This document shows positions 58,728-64,000 of a DNA stretch of 64,000 bases, piece by piece. The notes below the pieces were generated by a model, which saw only the letters and a program-made list of their open reading frames with translations, ran no database searches and had not been told where the DNA came from. Made by a program: the position numbers and the translations under genes. Each line of letters begins with the position of its first letter. Within the stretch, counting starts at the first letter, position 1. This stretch comes from Nymphaea colorata. Its lineage: Eukaryota; Streptophyta; Magnoliopsida; Nymphaeales; Nymphaeaceae. The stretch covers positions 3,277,500-3,341,499 of the forward strand of contig NC_045149.1 of NCBI RefSeq assembly GCF_008831285.2. The letters run 5' to 3'.

Positions 58728-59331
58728 GTTGTTAATTAACAAGGAAGTGCAACATTTAGAAAAGTAGGTGTTAAGCATTGTTGGTTTGGACCTTGCAATG
58801 ATTACCCTATTACCGATAGGACGGGTTCCATCTCATTTCAATCGGATTCAAGGTGAGACTATATTTTCCATCAATGATGCATGCATGGTTTCTTTTGAAA
58901 AAAATTTGCACGTAAACAGTACTCACTTTGTTCAATAATTTTTTGTTCATGTGTTATCTGACTTGGGTGCTTCTCATTCATATCTCATAGATTGGCTACA
59001 TTGCTTGGTTTATCAGCTCTATACGCTCCTTATGAGTTGCAAGTAGCTACTGTGACTAGGTTCCACAATTGTTGTGTTCATTTATGCGCTTGATGTACAG
59101 ATACAGATTGTAGGAGTGCATTTTCCTACTAAATTAATTATTCTCGATTTGAATGAGTTTGGTGTCATCCTGGGAATAGATTGGCTGTATGAGCGTGAAG
59201 CATACATCGACTGAAATGCTAAAAGAGTGGTCATTCATTTTTTCCATTCATGTCCTATATAAGTTCAAGCTCACACATGTAGGTCTGATTCTCGGTTAGC
59301 AACGACTACACTGCGATGCGAGTGTGGCAGG
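58728..59331 (+). pseudogene. Ty3/gypsy protease (retropepsin) fragment
   Basis: The plus strand reads LSDLGASHSYLIDWLHCLV at about 58953-59010 and LNEFGVILGIDWLYE at about 59150-59195, the two hallmark segments of gypsy retropepsin. It processes Gag-Pol in active elements. The canonical active-site Asp-Ser/Thr-Gly is Asp-Leu-Gly here, and frames shift between the blocks, so it is dead. The fragment is cut off at 59332, where a CACTACA terminus begins. Confidence 0.7.
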
Positions 59332-59420
59332 CACTACACCAAGAGGCGGAAAACACGACCATAAGTTTGACGGTCACCATGCGCCTTCTAGTTAGCGACC
59401 AAATGGGTCGTCGTGAGAGA
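59332..59420 (+). mobile_element. CACTA-type element left terminus
   Basis: CACTACACCAAGAGG starts at 59332, at the point where the gypsy fragment loses similarity. The next bases carry GACGGTC, GCGACCAAATGGGTCGTCG and similar words, as in CACTA subterminal regions. No matching TGTAGTG end was found up to 64000, so the element's extent is unknown. Confidence 0.5.
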
Positions 59421-60245
59421 GACAAATGAAGGTGTTTTTATGAATTTTCAAAAAAGTTGTGGACTAAATATGTTTTTGGGAAAAGGGGTTTAGAAACCTA
59501 GCTTCCCAAATAGATTTCATTTCATCTCTAATGTTTCTCTGCTAAAAATTTTCTCTCGCATTTCATGTTGGTATGGTGCTTTTGATTTTCTCTATCTGGC
59601 AACATTATCCTATTTTATTTTCTTCTGACCTCTATCTTGCCTTTGATTGTTTGAAGAGAACATCTGATTTTCCAACCTTCAGCGACGACAACTTTCCTAG
59701 TAGGCACTACTTCTTCTCCTCCCTCATTTGATAGGTCACATCTTCTTTTTCAATGTCTCTCTTCCTAAACAGATATCAGTGTTCTTATCTCCTTTTCTAT
59801 TAACATATGCATTTTTCATCTCATCGTTGAGAATTTAGTAAATTTCTGCTGTGTCCTCCATTGCAAGCCTGTGTTTGATTCTACTTACTAGCGGTTCGTG
59901 AGGTTTTGAATGCCCTGAATGTAGTCGACATTTGCCTTCTAGCTTTGTTGCACTTTTTCCCTTGAAGCGATTTGGTTGATGGGTTGATAGCCCACTGTTT
60001 TAATTTATTATTTTCAAATATTTAAAACATTTATGTTAAATTATGGATATTTGTCTGTTTATTTCAAAAATGAATATGGTCATGAATTTCGTTGCCAATT
60101 TGCAGCAGATTCAGCAGAATAATAGCAGCCTGTCTGGTTTAATTCGTTTTCGAATGTCGACATATTCACATTGCATATTAAAGAGAAGATGAAGGTAATT
60201 CATAGCCTTCTTGATAAAATCACTTGTAAGGCTTTATTATTTATT

Positions 60246-60276
<31 letters not shown>

Positions 60277-60368
60277 CTGCTGCTATTGGCAGAGGAGGTT
60301 AATTGATCTGTTGACGCAAGAACTGATTCTCTACCTAATCACTTTGATGAAATATCTTGTATCATCAT

Positions 60369-60423
<55 letters not shown>

Positions 60424-61661
60424 GGTTGATCGTCCATAGAGCTGTACTATGGAATGATTTAGTATTGGTATCATATATATGCTTAATCTGTTAACAAACA
60501 TCATTAACTTAAAATTCAGAGTTTTGATTGAACGTGCATTTGCTTTTAGTCATGCAATCAGCGTTGTTTGAAATTGTGAGGGATCAAGTATACCAGTTTG
60601 TCTAACAGTTTTAATTTTTCATGAGAATTTGACATCCAAGGATTTTTCTTAAGCCAAATGTTTGTACACTGGTTATCTAAGAATTTCAATAATTTGAATT
60701 ATTTGCAGTTGAAGAATTGAATTTGGTTTGAGTTTTTGAGCAGTGTTCCATATCTAGTAGTATGGAAGCATCTATGTGGAACTGCTACAAGTTGCTAGTT
60801 CAACTTTTTCATTTATATGAAGCTCTTGTTGTGTTGGTTAATATGCTATTTAAGAGTTATATCTTTATTAATCTATCAAATTTTGAACTTGAATGCAGCA
60901 TTGGATTTTCATGTGATCAAACAAACCTGTTTGTGAACAATCTCACAACACGGAAGCCATCCAGTCTCAGTCAAAGTGCAAACTGAGATGCCTTGCCCTT
61001 GCAACTTGCTGCCATCACCTCTGCCAATTGAAGTCTTACATCAGTAAATATCTTCATCTTAATGTGTTGGAAACTTGCATGCTGAATGAGTGATTTATTT
61101 CTGACTGGTGTAAACTATACCTTTTTACTTAGGATGATGTAATCAAGAGGAAGTTTGTTATTGTGCAGTTAAGAAGACTTCCACTCCATTCGAGGTAGAC
61201 GACAATGTAGGGAGCCTAATTGCCCAATGTTAGCTTCATAAGCCTTCAAGGTGGGTCTTTCCCCAAATTATTTGTTTCTAATGCTATTGGTTCGTCTATT
61301 ATCCCATACTCTTTTAATAATGGCTATGCTTGCATTCTACAAGATAGAGCCTAAGCACTCGGGTTCGGAAACAACCCCTGCTTCAAATGCAAATTTAGTC
61401 TTCTTGTGTTTTAAAGTTGGGACCCATCACTAGGTCCCTGTTCAATATTTTTCTATTTTGACATATTTTATTCATCCTCAAATTGTATGTAGGAAACCAT
61501 GGGCAAATTCAAAAGAGATGGCCCATTGCACTGGTTATGCTAGTTCAATCAGTAGTTATTGCTATTTCTTCTCAATTACTTTTCTAATACATATAAAAAT
61601 TGCTTGACGAGGGTAGTCACACTGATTTTCTTTTTCATGAGTATTATTCTTCTTAATGTAG
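59421..61661. other. AT-rich sequence, possible introns or leader of captured gene
   Basis: No domain was recognised. It contains a (TTG)n(CTG)n run (60248-60284) and a (TG)n run (60381-60422). The 74-codon frame at 60762-60986 is unrecognised. Splice-like sites are scattered and not diagnostic. Confidence 0.3.
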
Positions 61662-61735
61662 GAAGACTTTGAGAATTTTTGGTTCGCATGCCCTTCAGAC
61701 AAGGTTTGAAGTATGCAGAAGCAGTGTGCAAGCAG
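61662..61735 (+). pseudogene. MnmA/MTU1-like tRNA 2-thiouridylase, exon fragment 1
   Basis: After an AG acceptor the plus strand reads EDFENFWFACPSDK. It then needs a one-base frame change to continue as LKYAEAVCKQ, ending before GTCTTT. This order matches the N-terminal domain of organellar MnmA homologues, which thiolate U34 of tRNA-Lys/Glu/Gln. The frame change and a TGA at about 61706 mean it is broken. The ATP-binding SGGVDSS exon was not found upstream. Confidence 0.65.
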
Positions 61736-62016
61736 GTCTTTCTTTATCTTTTCTACTGGAAATTCTTTTTCGCTTTGGCATTTTTCAGTAAAAATTTGTT
61801 TGGTGTAGGATGAAATTGATCAGAAATGATACAATCCCTCAGGTTATATGGAACATAGACACTTAAAGTTAGTATATCGACATCCAGCAAAGTATAGTTT
61901 GGGTTTCGAGAGTAGAGGAAGGACAAAAACGTGTCTTTTACCATTTAACTTTATGATGAAAATGTTGGCTAATCTGATGGACAAAGGTCTTTACTTCTTG
62001 ATCTTCACTTGTTCAG

Positions 62017-62144
62017 TTGCTTTTATGGATGCAATTAGCAGTTTGGGATTTGACTATATTGCTTTTGGACATTATGCTTCTGTGACTCACCCACCACCAC
62101 ATTGCCAAGATGAACCTTCCAAACTTGAACTATCTACATGTATG
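62017..62144 (+). pseudogene. MnmA/MTU1-like tRNA 2-thiouridylase, exon fragment 2
   Basis: An exon with TTCAG acceptor and GTAAGA donor encodes MDAISSLGFDYIAFGHYASV, then HPPPHCQDEPSKLELSTCMV. It matches the region after the catalytic-cysteine segment of MnmA, where FDYIASGHYA-type sequence is conserved. The exon itself is open. The intervening exon (with the catalytic cysteine) and all downstream exons were not found up to 64000, so this is a gene fragment, not a working gene. A CACTA-type end lies 2.7 kb upstream on the same strand. Confidence 0.75.
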
Positions 62145-63027
62145 GTAAGAACCATCATAACTCTTTGCTAACTAAAGGCTTGCTTTGCGTAGTTCCTCAC
62201 ATGGATATTGAAGCTATTTAATACATAGTTTGCTAAATTATTTCAGAATTTTTGGTGATGGTTGTTCATAGATTGAATTGTGGGCAGTGCAAAAGTTATC
62301 ATGTTGCTTACAAGTTTTACTATTTTTAGTTGCTTGCTGGAAGTTGATAGGTTTACAAATGTGCATAAAGCAATAATTTCTACAATTTAATGTAGCTGAC
62401 CTTTCCCTTTCATGCTATTCAATTTGTAGCTTGAAAATTTGCACATATTTTGTTTGTCTATTACATTTTTTTTTTCTTTCATTCTTTTGGTAGTGTTTGC
62501 TTGCTTTTCCTTTATTTTCTGGGACCCCTCAACATTTTGATTTAAAACTCAAGCATGTTTTACTGATTTGTTACATAAAAAACAGGTTTATCATGGTAAT
62601 TTTTATCGAACAGTTTTTTCGAGCACGTAAATTTTAGTTTTTTTTTACACTATAGTGAAAAGTAGAACTTTCTATTTTACCATGTTTAGGATTTATATTC
62701 AGCCAATGGAGTTTTTTTGTTTAGCATTCCTTTTCTTAATTTCAATTGATTCCTGTTTTTTCATTGCTTTTTTTTTATGGTCGTAGTTGATGTTAAAAAT
62801 GTGTGTTACCTAGGAAGTACTATTGTTCGACTTCTCTTGCCCAAAAATTGCGGTCTTTTGAGACAATTTTTCTAAAAAATTGATTTAGGCATTTCCATCA
62901 TATTATGTTTTCTGAACGTTGGCTGTACAATGCTTGTAGGAGACTAGATACACATAAATCATGCCCAACAATATTTTGAAGAAGTTCATATACATTGCAG
63001 ATCTTTGCACTCAACTTGCTGCTTATC
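62145..63027. other. AT-rich sequence, nothing recognised
   Basis: T-rich sequence with no coding domain; later MnmA exons were looked for and not seen. Confidence 0.4.
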
Positions 63028-63250
63028 TATATGGTGGGACTCCTCCAATTAATCCTTAGGTTAAGGAAATTTGATGCATAGCAATGCAGCCTTAGTGGGG
63101 GACTCATCTACAAGTCCATCTACCATATGCACCTGAGCACATGTTTTATATGGTGTGAGTCCTCCGAATAATCCTTAGGTTGACATTTGATGCATAGCAA
63201 TGTTGCCTCAGTGGGGGAATCATCAACAAGTCCATCTACCATCTGAACTT
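63028..63250. repeat. Two-copy 119-bp tandem duplication
   Basis: The block TATATGGTGGGACTCCTCC... (63028) recurs as TATATGGTGTGAGTCCTCC... (63147). Each includes AATCCTTAGGTT, TTTGATGCATAGCAATG and ACAAGTCCATCTACCAT. The minus-strand frame at 63120-63320 covers copy 2 and is unrecognised. Confidence 0.85.
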
Positions 63251-63334
63251 CTTGAGCACGACATCTTGAATGATTTTGAACCTCTAGGGTGGGTGCATAC
63301 CCAACCGAATGAGATCCCACACCAAATTAATTGA

Positions 63335-63704
63335 CCATGCATCACAACTTTGTGAACTCCAAAAAGTTTCACAAGTCCAAATAACCATTTTGCCATTCAC
63401 CATGAGATTTCCAAATTGATTTTCAATGACCAACTTGCAACAGCAAAGGATCATTGTAGAGTAAAACAAACACTTTTTACATCAACATTGAATACCTAGA
63501 CTCAGAATGACTAGTGTTCAAGTTAGAAATTACTATTTTGCCCCCACATCCTAGCATTTCAACCTAAAAAGTAAGAATTTTCACTAAATTTTCAAGAATT
63601 GTCTAACATTTAAGCAATTAGACTATTTCTCAACTTTACATGACCCCAGAAGTTACCAGAGTAGCTCATTAGGGTTATCACAGTTTGAAGCCAACTCCCT
63701 AATT
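63335..63704. repeat. Dispersed repeat shared with 32340-32720
   Basis: Second copy of the roughly 370-bp family described at 32340-32720, in the same orientation. Its similarity stops at CCAACTCCCTAAT, directly before TGTCACACCCC. Confidence 0.7.
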
Positions 63705-63705
63705 G

Positions 63706-64000
63706 TCACACCCCAACCTTTTGACCCTCAAACAAATTTTGTTTTTTTTATAAACATAAAGCATTGAGGTGCGACTACACAACAATTCAAAAAAAAATGG
63801 AGCTATGTCATTTGAAACCATGAGGCAAACTTTCATTTATATAACAATTTCAATTCATACAAAGTCACATCTATGTGTATGACAAAAATGCCCCAAACCA
63901 CAACTTTGATGCCTTACACAAATAAGACATCAAAAAGACCAAACCATGACGTGCCGGCACTACCAAAGACCCAAAACCTCCCAGTAGGATGTGAGTGAAG
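63706..64000 (+). mobile_element. Possible start of a gypsy-type LTR, cut by window end
   Basis: TGTCACACCCCAACCTTTTG begins exactly where the dispersed repeat is interrupted. TG plus CACACCCC is a common start of plant Ty3/gypsy LTRs. The rest lies beyond the window. Confidence 0.4.

Noticed and set aside
61251-61433. LAFYKIEP stretch considered as the MnmA exon before fragment 1
   Set aside because: Similarity is limited to a few residues and no splice sites join it in frame.
1-64000. CRISPR array, bacterial operons, phage genes
   Set aside because: Repeats here are microsatellites, transposon parts or large tandem units without CRISPR-like spacing, and the gene content is plant nuclear.

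Overview
The window looks like a gene-poor, repeat-rich stretch of an angiosperm nuclear genome. The evidence is a plant-type ATL RING-H2 ubiquitin-ligase gene, remnants of a pectinesterase, a PPR protein and an MnmA/MTU1-type tRNA thiouridylase, plant transposon families (copia, gypsy, CACTA, LINE, MITEs), an endogenous Caulimoviridae-like pararetrovirus, and a piece of plant mitochondrial nad2. The species cannot be named from the sequence. No rRNA, convincing tRNA or CRISPR array was seen.

Only one gene looks intact: an intronless ATL-family E3 ligase at 25217-26323 (+). Everything else that can be recognised as coding is broken.

Layout. 1-5.9 kb: a MITE with an internal hairpin (1.53-1.96 kb), then a decayed CACTA transposase on the minus strand (2.35-4.56 kb) with its terminal sequence at 5.88 kb. 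7.4-9.7 kb: a 126-bp tandem duplication and a second CACTA transposase remnant on the plus strand. 10.8-11.9 kb: a possible Pack-MULE-like element. 12.6-13.85 kb: nested small DNA elements beside a pectinesterase pseudogene. 14.6-19.85 kb: a structurally complete but decayed 5.25-kb Ty1/copia element on the minus strand with LTRs, PBS, PPT and a 5-bp target-site duplication, itself inserted in GC-rich repeat sequence. 20-25 kb: no clear gene. 25.2-26.3 kb: the ATL gene. 27.7-28.7 and 33.2-34.3 kb: two copies of one PPR pseudogene segment, separated by an endogenous pararetrovirus (28.85-31.2 kb) that is itself interrupted by a roughly 0.3-kb mitochondrial nad2 insertion. 36.7-38.6 kb: a 5'-truncated LINE. 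39.5-42.1 kb: GC-richer, unassigned sequence.

42.15-50.65 kb: four copies of a 1.07-kb tandem repeat. The first copy is split by a 4.23-kb solo LTR (42353-46582, TSD CTAGG) that reads on the minus strand. A related 6.35-kb LTR-like element lies at 52376-58727. In both, the part upstream of the putative promoter (U3) carries tandem repeats. In the 6.35-kb element these form a roughly 1.9-kb array of diverged units, many centred on a GATCAGCT...AGCTGATC palindrome. 58.7-59.3 kb is a gypsy protease fragment, followed by a CACTA-type end at 59.33 kb and two MnmA exon fragments at 61.7 and 62.1 kb. The right end holds a 119-bp tandem duplication, a repeat shared with 32.3-32.7 kb, and the start of another possible LTR at 63.7 kb.

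The genes do not form a pathway. The biology visible here is layered insertion and decay: repeats inside repeats, organelle DNA inside viral DNA, and gene fragments scattered by duplication and possibly by transposon capture.
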